34,665 nucleotides of DNA. Origin: Nitrososphaerota archaeon. Lineage in GTDB: Archaea > Thermoproteota > Nitrososphaeria > Nitrososphaerales > Nitrosopumilaceae. Below are positions 8,219-15,449 of the stretch, piece by piece. The stretch spans positions 1 through 34,665 of the forward strand of contig JAGWGU010000014.1 of the NCBI GenBank assembly GCA_028867275.1, given 5' to 3'. The notes beneath the pieces are model-generated. The model worked only from the letters and a program-made list of their open reading frames with translations, was not told where the DNA came from and did no database searches. Position 1 is the stretch's first letter. The number at the start of each line of letters is the position of its first letter. Made by a program: the position numbers and the translations under genes.

Positions 8219-8669
8219 ATTCTTTGCCCCAATTTTTCTTTTTATCAAATAGTGATGAGTCAGGTAGTATCTGCTCTTTTTTAAGATCCCTTAACAATAT
8301 GGCAGAAAATGCAATTATTCCCATTTGGACGACTTTAGTAACTATATCAATTGTACCAACATCAGTCTGAATACCAACTACTGGAAGATTGATATTTCTT
8401 GATGCAATGTAAAGTCCTATTAAAAAGACAGACAAAATTATAGATATCACATAAGGGGCTCTACTGTGAAGCCTGTTTTTTAACATCCATATCCCCAAGG
8501 GAATATACACTATACCTGCAGTTGCAAAAAACATTGTTTGGATTTGGGAACCAACATCAGAACTGCCTGCATCAAAGGATTCAGCATATGATGAAATTAG
8601 ATAGATAATTCCACTTAGAGACATGAGCACTGTAACTATTACAATAGATAACCTAGTTGATTTTTTCAT
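8211..8669 (-). CDS. Four-helix membrane protein, unknown function
   Basis: 152 aa with four predicted membrane helices: LSIVIVTVLMSLSGIIYLIS (about 7-28), MFFATAGIVYIPLGIWML (about 46-63), YVISIILSVFLIGLYIAS (about 73-90) and IVTKVVQMGIIAFSAILL (about 109-126). It ends in a charged cytoplasmic tail. No catalytic motif or known family was recognised. The start ATG directly follows the stop of the DUF6659-like gene and the end overlaps the C2H2 micro gene, so the three form one operon under tandem operator B. Confidence 0.82.
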   Translation of the reverse strand: MKKSTRLSIVIVTVLMSLSGIIYLISSYAESFDAGSSDVGSQIQTMFFATAGIVYIPLGIWMLKNRLHSRAPYVISIILSVFLIGLYIASRNINLPVVGIQTDVGTIDIVTKVVQMGIIAFSAILLRDLKKEQILPDSSLFDKKKNWGKEFV

Positions 8670-9098
8670 CTAATCATCTTCTTTTTTATTTAGATTTGTC
8701 TTCAAAACAGATAGTATTAGAAATGGCATTGTAGCAAGATCAATATTTTTTTCAGCAGAAACACATAGGATTTCGTCTTCTAGTGGAAAATTCATGGATA
8801 CTAGTTTATCACCATATGAAATAGTAAAATTCACAGACCCCAACTGTGAATCATGTTCCTTACGCATTCTTATCCCCAATGCAGTCTCCATGAGTAGTAT
8901 TTCCTCATTTCTTGGATCTACAAAAGATCGTATTCCTTTCTTTTTATTTCCAGTAAGCAATTTACCTTTATTGCTTATGATTCCAGCAAATCTGATGTTA
9001 GGATCTAAAGTGAGAATTTCATCACAGACAGATTCCAGTATTTCTTGCGAATATTTTTTGGATTTAGAAATATAAGTTGGCTCCAATTCAATATGCAT
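8670..9098 (-). CDS. DUF6659-like, roadblock-like small protein
   Basis: 142 aa, soluble. The pattern of an N-terminal helix, the block IRFAGIISNKGKLLTG, a middle acidic stretch and the strand pair VNFTISYGDKLVSMNFPL resembles the abundant thaumarchaeal DUF6659 family. That family looks like a roadblock/LC7 or profilin-like alpha/beta fold (fold assignment is my inference). Many copies usually occur per genome, often near regulators, and none is functionally defined to my knowledge. It is the first gene of an operon with the four-helix membrane protein and the C2H2 micro protein. A TATA-like GTTTTATTC at about 9118-9127, some 24 nt from the ATG, supports leaderless expression. The tandem operator lies just upstream. 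Confidence 0.8.
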   Translation of the reverse strand: MHIELEPTYISKSKKYSQEILESVCDEILTLDPNIRFAGIISNKGKLLTGNKKKGIRSFVDPRNEEILLMETALGIRMRKEHDSQLGSVNFTISYGDKLVSMNFPLEDEILCVSAEKNIDLATMPFLILSVLKTNLNKKEDD

Positions 9099-9135
9099 AT
9101 TTTTTTACCAATTAGTTTGAATAAAACGATTATCT

Positions 9136-9158
9136 AACATTGTTAAAGAACATTGTTA
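9136..9158 (-). promoter_or_regulatory. Tandem operator B (DUF6659-like operon)
   Basis: A perfect direct repeat: AACATTGTTA at 9136-9145 and again at 9149-9158, separated by AAG (13-bp period). It sits about 8 bp upstream of the TATA-like stretch serving the gene that starts at 9098, the same geometry as operators A and C. This is the most regular of the three copies. Confidence 0.78.
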
Positions 9159-9218
9159 GTTGAGTAAGTGTTTTTCTTTTTTGAGAAGGATTAAACAAAA
9201 AGGAAGAAAAGTTTTGGA

Positions 9219-9740
9219 TCAGGATAATGATCCACTGGACGGAGTTGTGCTTCCAGGTGCAGATGGAGATGAGTTTTGAGGATTACCACCTATATGGAAT
9301 CGATGTTTCATCGTCCCATGTTGGCCGCCCATTGCAAAACTGCCCATTCCAAATCCTCCCAACTGGAAGGAATGTCCTGGAGAGGTATACAGTACTGTGC
9401 CATTGGCTGGATCGACAATCACGGAATATACCATGTTCTTGTCATCAATGACCTTGAAACTGTATACAACAAATCCTTGTACAACAGTCAGGCTTCCACC
9501 TATTGTTTTTCCATTGGTTACTGCTGATGCAGCAGTATCAGATGCTGTAGAGAATTTTGTCTGTACGTTAGACATTATTGTCTGCTGAAGATTGATGGAA
9601 CCTTGTATTGTTGGAGGTTGCTGACTTTGTGTTCCTTGAACTTGTGCAGATGCTACTGACACTCCTGCTGTAGCAATGATTGCCACACCAATTATGATGG
9701 CAAGCACCTTTTGGTTCGTGGTGAAGTTTTTTGCGTTCAT
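9219..9740 (-). CDS. Secreted PepSY-like protein
   Basis: 173 aa. The signal peptide is clear: a basic start, then VLAIIIGVAIIATAGVSVASAQV with an Ala-x-Ala cleavage site near residue 32. The mature part has a helical segment followed by GGSLTVVQGFVVYSFKVIDDKNMVYSVIVDPANGTVLYTSPG. This is the beta-hairpin pattern of PepSY-type domains, which bind and inhibit proteases or act as small envelope modules. The tail is rich in Gly, Met, His, Ser, Pro and Thr; the His/Met residues could bind metal (inference). A TATA-like TTTATTAAAT at about 9762-9771 lies about 26 nt from the ATG, and tandem operator C lies directly upstream. It is divergent from the winged-helix gene. Confidence 0.82.
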   Translation of the reverse strand: MNAKNFTTNQKVLAIIIGVAIIATAGVSVASAQVQGTQSQQPPTIQGSINLQQTIMSNVQTKFSTASDTAASAVTNGKTIGGSLTVVQGFVVYSFKVIDDKNMVYSVIVDPANGTVLYTSPGHSFQLGGFGMGSFAMGGQHGTMKHRFHIGGNPQNSSPSAPGSTTPSSGSLS

Positions 9741-9779
9741 TATTCATCAGTACACCAGTTATTTAATAAAAAATTGCTA

Positions 9780-9802
9780 AACTATGTCAGTGAACATTGT
9801 TA
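9780..9802 (-). promoter_or_regulatory. Tandem operator C (PepSY-like gene / winged-helix divergent region)
   Basis: AACTATGTCA (9780-9789) and AACATTGTTA (9793-9802) are separated by GTG, again with a 13-bp period. It lies about 8 bp upstream of the TATA-like stretch of the PepSY-like gene and about 75 bp from the divergent winged-helix start, so it could serve both directions. The first half-site is the most degenerate of the six. Confidence 0.68.
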
Positions 9803-9876
9803 CTGAAAGGTAAAAGTAGTATGAATGTCAGTTTCAATCTTCTGAGAAATTTGAAGTAAAAAGCTTAATACATAAT

Positions 9877-10203
9877 TTGCACGGCAGAACAATAATCTTG
9901 TCGCATGAATACAGAGACCGAGTCTACATCAGAAAAGACATCATATTAAAATTAACAGAACACGGCGAACTCAATCAAACATCACTTCTCAGTTATTGCG
10001 GTTTGAATTTAATGAAGCATAAAGACATTCTAGAGAGTTTAGAGAGAAAAGGTTTCATAAACAGAACAGAGCAGGCATGGGGAAACAAGAAGATAATAAA
10101 ATACGCAGTGACACAGAAAGGACGAGAATTTTGTAAAATGATTTTAGAACCATATGAAGATATATTTCCTAGGAGTGAAAAACGTGATCAAGAACAAAGT
10201 TAG
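9877..10203 (+). CDS. Winged-helix DNA-binding protein
   Basis: 108 aa. A winged helix-turn-helix is visible: KDIILKLTEHGELNQTSLLSYCGLNLMKHKDILESLERKGFINR (about 20-63) gives three helices, followed by a wing with strands around KKIIKYAVTQKGREF. The C-terminal helix is charged. This resembles archaeal PadR/ArsR-like small regulators, often autoregulatory. The reading frame begins with TTG at 9877. A second TTG at 9898 (giving MSHEYRDR) is equally credible because a TATA-like TTAATACAT at about 9865-9873 is about 28 nt before it. It is the nearest regulator to the three tandem operators and the leading candidate to bind them (inference). Confidence 0.85.
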   Translation: MHGRTIILSHEYRDRVYIRKDIILKLTEHGELNQTSLLSYCGLNLMKHKDILESLERKGFINRTEQAWGNKKIIKYAVTQKGREFCKMILEPYEDIFPRSEKRDQEQS

Positions 10204-10240
10204 CGAAGCATTTTTAATGCAACAGGAGTGTTCTTAGTAA

Positions 10241-10771
10241 ATGTCAGAGCCAGAGAATAACCCATCAGAAAAGAACGGACCCACAGATGACAAAGATGAG
10301 AAAAAAGAATCTGAAAATATTCTGAAAATTTTAGATGAACTCCTATCCCACACTAACAGTTCACGACGCTTGTTTCTGATTTTTATCACGAGTGCATTAT
10401 TTTTTGGACCAATTGCACTAATACTTGGAGGAGTTTTACTTGAACATCCAGATTATAACATAAGGCACTTGGAACCAAGCGGATACAACTTTGCAGATAT
10501 GCACCGCATTGCCGGAACACATCTTCAGGTTGTAGATCAAAATGGTACAGTAATCAGGGAATTACCAATGATACCAGCGCCTGGAGGAGACAGGTCTCAT
10601 ATAGGGCCCATATTTTTCGGTCTGCGAATATTCATCATAATTTCAATAGTGTTTGCTGCAATATTGCTATTCATTGCAATAAAGGAGTACCGCTTCTTTT
10701 CGCATTGGAACAAGAGATTTAGCAAGTACAAGGCACTAAAAGACAAAGTAGACAAGGAACTTGAAGACTAG
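10241..10771 (+). CDS. Two-helix membrane protein, unknown function
   Basis: 176 aa. An acidic, lysine-rich N-terminal 45 residues are followed by a membrane helix (FLIFITSALFFGPIALILGGVLL, about 46-68), an extracytoplasmic loop of about 55 residues with several His and Pro, a second helix (FIIISIVFAAILLFIAI, about 126-142) and a charged cytoplasmic tail that may be helical. No known domain recognised. It follows the winged-helix gene by 37 nt on the same strand and could be co-transcribed with it. Probably a phylum-restricted protein (inference). Confidence 0.78.
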   Translation: MSEPENNPSEKNGPTDDKDEKKESENILKILDELLSHTNSSRRLFLIFITSALFFGPIALILGGVLLEHPDYNIRHLEPSGYNFADMHRIAGTHLQVVDQNGTVIRELPMIPAPGGDRSHIGPIFFGLRIFIIISIVFAAILLFIAIKEYRFFSHWNKRFSKYKALKDKVDKELED

Positions 10772-10800
10772 ATCAGTTAGACAGAGCTAATTTTTTGTTA

Positions 10801-10810
10801 GATTATATAC
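10801..10810 (+). promoter_or_regulatory. TATA box of sufC
   Basis: GATTATATAC centred about 28 nt before the sufC ATG at 10833. This is the spacing expected when transcription starts at or next to the start codon. An out-of-frame ATG at 10823 falls before the inferred start site and would not be translated. Confidence 0.6.
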
Positions 10811-10832
10811 CCAAAAGCAACCATGATTCTTA

Positions 10833-11609
10833 ATGGCAATACTTGAGATTAAAGACCTGCATGTACAAAGAGACGGCAAAGAAATTCTCAAAGGAGTAAA
10901 TCTCAAGACAGGGCCAGGAGAAGTTCATGCAATCATGGGTCCAAACGGATCCGGTAAAAGCACATTATCATATACAATTTTAGGTCATCCAAAATACGAA
11001 GTTACAAAAGGAGATATTTTACTAGACGGAGAAAGCATTCTTGGTCTTTCACCTGATGAAAGAGCAAAGAAGGGACTGTTTCTAGCATTCCAATATCCAA
11101 CAGAGGTTGCAGGTGTAGGCTATTCTCATTTTCTTAGAACTGCATACAACGCATTAAGCAAATCACTTGCAGATGAAAAAAGAGAAGTTTTCCTCACAGT
11201 AAGAGAGTTCCAAAATTATTTAAAAAAGAATCTTGACGAAGTTGGATTAAAGCATGACTTTCTGTCAAGATATCTAAATGAGGGGTTCTCTGGAGGAGAA
11301 AAGAAAAGATCAGAGGTTTTACAGATGGCAGTACTTCAACCAAGAATTTCAATTCTTGACGAACCAGACTCGGGTTTAGACATTGACGCAGTACAAGCTG
11401 TAGCAAAAGCAATTAGTGCAGTATCAAGAAAGGATGCAACAGTGATTGTAATCACGCACTATGCAAGAATTCTCAAGTTCCTTGACAAGCTTGATTATGT
11501 TCATGTAATGGCACAAGGAAAAATGATCAAAGAAGGTCCAAAAGAGCTTGCTGATGAACTAGAACAGAAAGGTTATGCATGGCTTGGAATTCAAGAAACT
11601 GCACAATAA
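10833..11609 (+). CDS. sufC: SufC, Fe-S cluster assembly ATPase
   Basis: 258 aa, the normal SufC length. Walker A is GPNGSGKST (about 36-44), the signature is FSGGEKKRSEVLQ (about 152-164) and Walker B is ISILDEPDSGLD (about 172-183). The K-K-R-S-E after the signature and the D-S-G-L-D after Walker B are diagnostic of SufC against other ABC ATPases. SufC hydrolyses ATP to drive conformational change of the SufBCD scaffold that builds Fe-S clusters in the cytoplasm. Its partners sufB and sufD are encoded at 32.4-34.7 kb on the other strand, so sufC is transcribed separately from its own TATA box. The next gene is a peroxiredoxin, which fits an oxidative-stress setting. Confidence 0.97.
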   Translation: MAILEIKDLHVQRDGKEILKGVNLKTGPGEVHAIMGPNGSGKSTLSYTILGHPKYEVTKGDILLDGESILGLSPDERAKKGLFLAFQYPTEVAGVGYSHFLRTAYNALSKSLADEKREVFLTVREFQNYLKKNLDEVGLKHDFLSRYLNEGFSGGEKKRSEVLQMAVLQPRISILDEPDSGLDIDAVQAVAKAISAVSRKDATVIVITHYARILKFLDKLDYVHVMAQGKMIKEGPKELADELEQKGYAWLGIQETAQ

Positions 11610-11650
11610 AGAATTTTCACATTTACATCTAGTAATTTTAGAGACATAAT

Positions 11651-12097
11651 ATGAAAATAGGTGACCTTGCACCAGACTTTGAACTAGAGTCAAATACAGA
11701 TGAAAAGGTAAAACTCTCATCTCATCTTGGAAAGAAAAAGATAATTCTATTCTTCTATGTAAAAGACAACACTCCAGGTTGCACTGCAGAGGCAACTGGA
11801 ATCAAGAGTCAATATCCAAAGATATCATCCAAGTATGAAGTCATTGGAATAAACCAAGATTCAATAGAATCACATGCAAATTTTTGCCAAAAATACAATC
11901 TTCCCTTCAAAATGCTTTCAGATCCAAACAAAAAGGTAGCAGCGCTTTACCATGCACGAGGAATCCTTGGGACATATACAAAGAGAATGACATATCTCAT
12001 TGGATTGGATGGAAGAATTGAAGACATTATAGAAGGAATGGGTGCCTCAAACCACGTAAGCTTTGTTCAGGGTCTTTCAGACTCAGAGCACAACTAA
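11651..12097 (+). CDS. Peroxiredoxin, Bcp/PrxQ type
   Basis: 148 aa, typical length. The family reduces hydrogen peroxide and organic hydroperoxides using a peroxidatic Cys. Here that is Cys44 in DNTPGCTAEATG, within the conserved T-P-G-C-T. The usual PrxQ resolving Cys five residues later is absent (Ala at that place). Cys79 in ANFCQKYNLPF lies in helix 3, where a subgroup of PrxQ proteins carries its resolving Cys, so an intramolecular Cys44-Cys79 disulfide is plausible. The block LPFKMLSDPNKKVAALY and the late YLIGLDGRIEDI strand complete the fold. It sits 41 nt after sufC on the same strand. It is probably separately promoted, though co-transcription cannot be excluded. Confidence 0.93.
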   Translation: MKIGDLAPDFELESNTDEKVKLSSHLGKKKIILFFYVKDNTPGCTAEATGIKSQYPKISSKYEVIGINQDSIESHANFCQKYNLPFKMLSDPNKKVAALYHARGILGTYTKRMTYLIGLDGRIEDIIEGMGASNHVSFVQGLSDSEHN

Positions 12098-12170
12098 TAA
12101 AAAAAAGACAATAATAATGTCTAAAGTTTCTTACATTGGTGTACAAACCCAATTTTTTTAATCAGTAGAC

Positions 12171-12329
12171 ATGCAAATAGACAATCAACCAAAGTCAAAT
12201 GACTTTTACACAAACTGCATGCGATACTTTGAAGCGTTAAGAAAGACTGGAAAGCAGGACTATGGTTTTGAAGATGAGTTTTTCTACACCATGCCTGCAA
12301 TGTCAGAAAAAATCGTTAGTGAGCAGTAG
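12171..12329 (+). CDS. Small acidic/aromatic protein, 52 aa
   Basis: ATG at 12171 to TAG at 12329. The sequence is rich in Tyr, Phe, Asp and Glu (for example NDFYTNCMRYFEALRKTGK and YGFEDEFFYTMPAM), with one Cys and a likely helix in the middle. There are no membrane segments. The balanced composition and position between the peroxiredoxin and the tRNA support a real micro gene. No function recognised. Confidence 0.6.
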   Translation: MQIDNQPKSNDFYTNCMRYFEALRKTGKQDYGFEDEFFYTMPAMSEKIVSEQ

Positions 12330-12360
12330 ATATTCAAAAATCAAGACATACACGGTTTCA

Positions 12361-12370
12361 GTTATATATT
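12361..12370 (+). promoter_or_regulatory. TATA box of tRNA-Leu
   Basis: GTTATATATT centred about 26 nt upstream of the first base of the tRNA (12391), an ideal archaeal box A position. Confidence 0.65.
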
Positions 12371-12390
12371 CAGTAAAGGGATCTCTCGTT

Positions 12391-12489
12391 GCAGAGGTAC
12401 CGAAGCCCGGTCAACCGAGAGGGACTCAAGATCTTTCGTAAGAAATCCCTTCCCTTAGGGGTTCGTGGGTTCAAATCCCACCCTCTGCA
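12391..12489 (+). tRNA. tRNA-Leu(CAA) with a short canonical intron
   Basis: Acceptor strands GCAGAGG (12391-12397) and CCTCTGC (12482-12488) pair fully, with discriminator A at 12489. The CCA end is not encoded. The T arm is GTGGG-TTCAAAT-CCCAC. The anticodon stem AGGGA (12420-12424) pairs perfectly with TCCCT at 12446-12450, which requires removing an insert after position 37. The anticodon CAA is 12427-12429. After splicing, a class II variable arm of 14 nt (TCCCTTAGGGGTTC) remains, as expected for leucine. Without the intron the anticodon stem would contain two G-U pairs and the variable arm would be about 28 nt, which is unlikely. T-rich DNA follows the gene and may end transcription. 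Confidence 0.93.
12431..12444 (+). other. tRNA intron at position 37/38
   Basis: The 14-nt segment ATCTTTCGTAAGAA lies between G37 (12430) and A38 (12445). It can fold as a TCTT/AAGA mini-stem, so a relaxed bulge-helix-bulge substrate for the archaeal splicing endonuclease is possible. Boundaries follow the canonical intron position and may shift by a base or two. Confidence 0.75.
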
Positions 12490-12617
12490 TTTTTCTCTTC
12501 TTTTTCTCCCTTCTCTGCCTTTGCTTACGGTTTGGTTCATCATATCCTCGATGATTTTCTCCCATGGCAATCCATACTAGTGTTTATTAGAAAATTTTTC
12601 TATGGATACAGTAAGAA

Positions 12618-13835
12618 ATGAAACCCAGAGATAAGATACCAGGCCCAAAAGCTATACGTGTTATTGACACCATGAAAAAACATGCCTATGATTCTACATT
12701 CATGTATTCACTGGTTGTTTCGCATGGACACAACTGCATCATTGAGGACATTGACGGTAACAAGTATCTTGATTTTACATCAAACATAGGTGCCTGTCCT
12801 TTAGGCTATTCACACCCTGATATTATAGAGATACTTGCTCAATATTCATCAAATGGAACATACAAGATAGCAGGGCAGGATTTTTACTGCCAAGAACATG
12901 CAGACCTTGCAGAAAATATTTCAACAATATTACCATCAGGGTTTAAGACATTTTTCATAAACAGTGGTGCAGAAGCAGTTGAAAATGCAATAAAAATTGC
13001 CTATAGAAAGATGGGTCCACTTCCTGGAATTTCCTGCACTGGTGCATTTCATGGAAGAACATTGGGGGCTCTAAGTTTTACATTTAGCAGACCTGTTCAC
13101 AAATTCAACTTTCCTGAATTTCCATCAAAGAGAATCAAGTTTTGTACAAATGATAACGATCCAGAGATTGATGCAGCAGAGAAGATCCTAAAAGAAAACA
13201 AGGCTGCATTCATCCTAACTGAGATAATCCAAGGAGAAGGAGGATACAATATCGCAAGTAAAAAATTCATTTCATCTCTGAGAAAATTTGCGACAAAATA
13301 TGGAGTTCCTCTCATTTTGGATGAGGTCCAGTCAGGGATAGGACACACTGGCAAGTGGTGGGCCTTTGAGCACTATGGTATAAAACCTGACATAATGAGT
13401 ACTGCAAAGGCACTACAGATAGGGGCAACAGCATTTGACAAAAAATTTGATCCAGGTCAGAGATCAGTACTATCAAGCACATGGGGAGGAGGAAATAGAA
13501 TAGACATGGCAGTAGGTTCGCGAGTGATTCAAGTAATAAAACGAGACAAGTTGCTTGAGAATGCAACAAAGATGGGTCGCGTACTCAAAAACGGTTTGAT
13601 GGAGATGACTGGAAAGAAAGGAATAGTAGATGTCAGGGGATTGGGTCTAATGGTTGGCATAGAGTTTGATTCAGCGATACGTCGTGACAAAAAACTTGTA
13701 GAATTGTTCAAGCATGGCCTGTTGACTTTGGGAGCAGGCCAAAAGTCAATGAGAATCATACCGCCACTGATAATTACAAAAGATCAGATTCATGAAGGTC
13801 TTGACATCATGCACAAAGTTTTGATGAGAACCTAG
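12618..13835 (+). CDS. Class III PLP aminotransferase (acetylornithine/4-aminobutyrate type)
   Basis: 405 aa, family length. Fold-type I features in order: SGAEAVENAIKIA (about 116-128), the pyridoxal-phosphate ring contact GAFHGRTLGALSFT (about 142-155), LDEVQSGIGHTGKWWAFEHYGIKPDI (Asp235 binds the pyridine nitrogen) and STAKALQIGA with the Schiff-base Lys264. GKWWAFEHYG resembles 4-aminobutyrate and related omega-aminotransferases more than ArgD. It moves an amino group between an omega-amino acid and 2-oxoglutarate, but the exact donor is undetermined. The stop overlaps the stop of the convergent acyl-CoA dehydrogenase gene at a CTAG. Confidence 0.9.
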   Translation: MKPRDKIPGPKAIRVIDTMKKHAYDSTFMYSLVVSHGHNCIIEDIDGNKYLDFTSNIGACPLGYSHPDIIEILAQYSSNGTYKIAGQDFYCQEHADLAENISTILPSGFKTFFINSGAEAVENAIKIAYRKMGPLPGISCTGAFHGRTLGALSFTFSRPVHKFNFPEFPSKRIKFCTNDNDPEIDAAEKILKENKAAFILTEIIQGEGGYNIASKKFISSLRKFATKYGVPLILDEVQSGIGHTGKWWAFEHYGIKPDIMSTAKALQIGATAFDKKFDPGQRSVLSSTWGGGNRIDMAVGSRVIQVIKRDKLLENATKMGRVLKNGLMEMTGKKGIVDVRGLGLMVGIEFDSAIRRDKKLVELFKHGLLTLGAGQKSMRIIPPLIITKDQIHEGLDIMHKVLMRT

Positions 13836-15085
13836 TATGCATCATACTTGTCGCCCATTTCAAGCGATGCTATCTTTAGTTTGAGCACTTCGTTTGCACC
13901 CTCATAGATTACAATTGCCCTAGAATCAAGAAAGTGTCTTGCCACTCGGCTTGTTTTCTGGTACCCATATGAGCCAAATATCTGAACTGCTCTGTTTGCA
14001 CAATCAAAGGCTGCATTTGTGGCATGCAATTTGGCAATAGCTGCAAGTCTGTCTGCCCTGTTACGTAGGGTAGAGTATTCTTTGTTCTCTCGGTTGAGCA
14101 TAGACAACCAATTTGCATCCTTTTCTTTGAGGTCTTCGACATAATCATGTAGTTTTTGTCTTGCAGCACCTGCCCTATACACAAGCCACCTAGAACTTTC
14201 AATGCTTACAATCATTGTAGCAATATGTTCTTGAATGAGTTGTTTTTTTGCAAGAACTGAACCATGTTGTTCTCTTTTTTGAGAATATCGAATTGATTCA
14301 TCAAGACAGTCTTTCATCACACCTACAGCCCCTGCTGCCACGCTCAATCTACCATCAATCAGTGCACTAAATGCCACACTAAGACCATTTCCAATTTTTC
14401 CAAGAAGGTTTTGTTTTGGAACAAGACAGTTTTCAAAAGTAATCTCGGCATTTTTCACCGTAAGCAATCCCATTTTATTTTTCATTTCCTCAGCAGTAAA
14501 GCCTTTGGAGTTTGTATCTACAATAAATGCAGAGATCTTTCCATCTGGACCTCTTGCATATGTTGTGATCACCTTGGCAAATGTTCCATTTCCCACCCAG
14601 TGCTTTGTTCCGTTGAGGACATAATTGTCTCCACGTTCTTCAAATTTTGTTGTCATTCTTCCAGGATCACTTCCGGCATCAGGCTCAGTTAGCGCAAAAC
14701 CCATTATACTGGTGCCATTTGTCGTGTTTGTAAGATACTTCTTTTTTTGTTCTTCAGTCCCCCAATTTTGTAATACCATTTGGCCAATAGATACATGTGC
14801 AGAGAAAAATGTGCGAAGCGAGTTTCCCTCTCTGCCAATTCTCTCTATTGCAAAAAGATATGTCAGGATGTCATATCCAAGACCTCCATATTTTTTTGAT
14901 ATCGGGCATCCAAGCATTCCAATTTCTCCAAATTCTGGAATTACGCGGTCATTTAGTTTCTCATCTAGATAACATCTTGTTTCATAATCTCTAATAGACT
15001 TGCAGACTCGATCTATCTTGTCAAGAAAAACTTTCTGTTCTTCTGAGACCTCAAAATTCATCTTGGACACATTAGAGTAAGACAT
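13832..15085 (-). CDS. Acyl-CoA dehydrogenase
   Basis: 417 aa. FAD-dependent enzyme oxidising an acyl-CoA to the enoyl-CoA. Visible family features: the N-terminal helical domain, GFALTEPDAGSDPGRMTTKFEERGDNYVLNGTKHWVGNG (the FAD and substrate-binding beta domain, about 134-170), and near the C-terminus QIFGSYGYQKTSRVARHFLDSRAIVIYEGANEVLK. The Glu of YEGANE is in the position of the catalytic base in many members, for example glutaryl-CoA and medium-chain types. ALTEPDAGSDP and the lack of a signal peptide suggest the glutaryl-CoA/short-chain clade (inference). Its role in this autotroph could be amino-acid or 4-hydroxybutyrate-related acyl-CoA chemistry. The start is ATG 15085, with a second Met at codon 9. 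Confidence 0.93.
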   Translation of the reverse strand: MSYSNVSKMNFEVSEEQKVFLDKIDRVCKSIRDYETRCYLDEKLNDRVIPEFGEIGMLGCPISKKYGGLGYDILTYLFAIERIGREGNSLRTFFSAHVSIGQMVLQNWGTEEQKKKYLTNTTNGTSIMGFALTEPDAGSDPGRMTTKFEERGDNYVLNGTKHWVGNGTFAKVITTYARGPDGKISAFIVDTNSKGFTAEEMKNKMGLLTVKNAEITFENCLVPKQNLLGKIGNGLSVAFSALIDGRLSVAAGAVGVMKDCLDESIRYSQKREQHGSVLAKKQLIQEHIATMIVSIESSRWLVYRAGAARQKLHDYVEDLKEKDANWLSMLNRENKEYSTLRNRADRLAAIAKLHATNAAFDCANRAVQIFGSYGYQKTSRVARHFLDSRAIVIYEGANEVLKLKIASLEMGDKYDAY

Positions 15086-15130
15086 GGTTTTGTTCAGTCA
15101 GCCTCAAGAATTATCATTTCGTTTTAGTTT

Positions 15131-15253
15131 CTATACTTTTACTATTTGGATCTCTCTTACATTGTGTCTGGATAGATCTTCATGCAGAGCTGCGTGGGAT
15201 TCGTCGGTAAAAGTCAGGTTGCATCTATAACATTTCCACGCTCTAGTGCTCAC
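15131..15253 (-). CDS. Micro C2H2 zinc-finger protein, 40 aa
   Basis: GTG start at 15253. A single finger fills the protein: C8-x2-C11-x12-H24-x5-H30 (WKCYRCNLTFTDESHAALH region), with Phe15 as core residue. It is followed by a 10-residue tail ending in QIVKV. A strong TATA element lies 26 nt upstream (15271-15288), consistent with leaderless expression and independent of the neighbouring dehydrogenase gene. It is not homologous by eye to the finger at 8078 beyond the metal ligands. DNA, RNA or protein binding is possible. Confidence 0.75.
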   Translation of the reverse strand: MSTRAWKCYRCNLTFTDESHAALHEDLSRHNVREIQIVKV

Positions 15254-15270
15254 ATAATTAGTACGTGATT

Positions 15271-15288
15271 TTAATTTATAAATATATT
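15271..15288 (-). promoter_or_regulatory. TATA box of the 40-aa zinc-finger gene
   Basis: On the minus strand the element reads AATATATTTATAAATTAA and is centred about 26 nt before the GTG at 15253. It is the main support for that start codon. Confidence 0.6.
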
Positions 15289-15449
15289 GTACTTGTCAGA
15301 CATTCTTTGCATAACTGGAACCTAGGATCAAAATGATTGAAATTATTTGCTTTTTTGTGTCATATTTTGGGAATTTTTTATCAAGACATGGATCAAACTA
15401 CATACTCAAAGACCTCAATTTATAAAATGAATTTACATCAGAGACCAAA

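Noticed and set aside
10823-10846. Upstream ATG before sufC (7-codon frame)
   Set aside because: The TATA spacing puts the transcript start after this ATG, so it is probably not transcribed.
12370-12580. Small open frames on both strands across the tRNA
   Set aside because: They cover the tRNA-Leu gene and its flanks and show no protein-like pattern.
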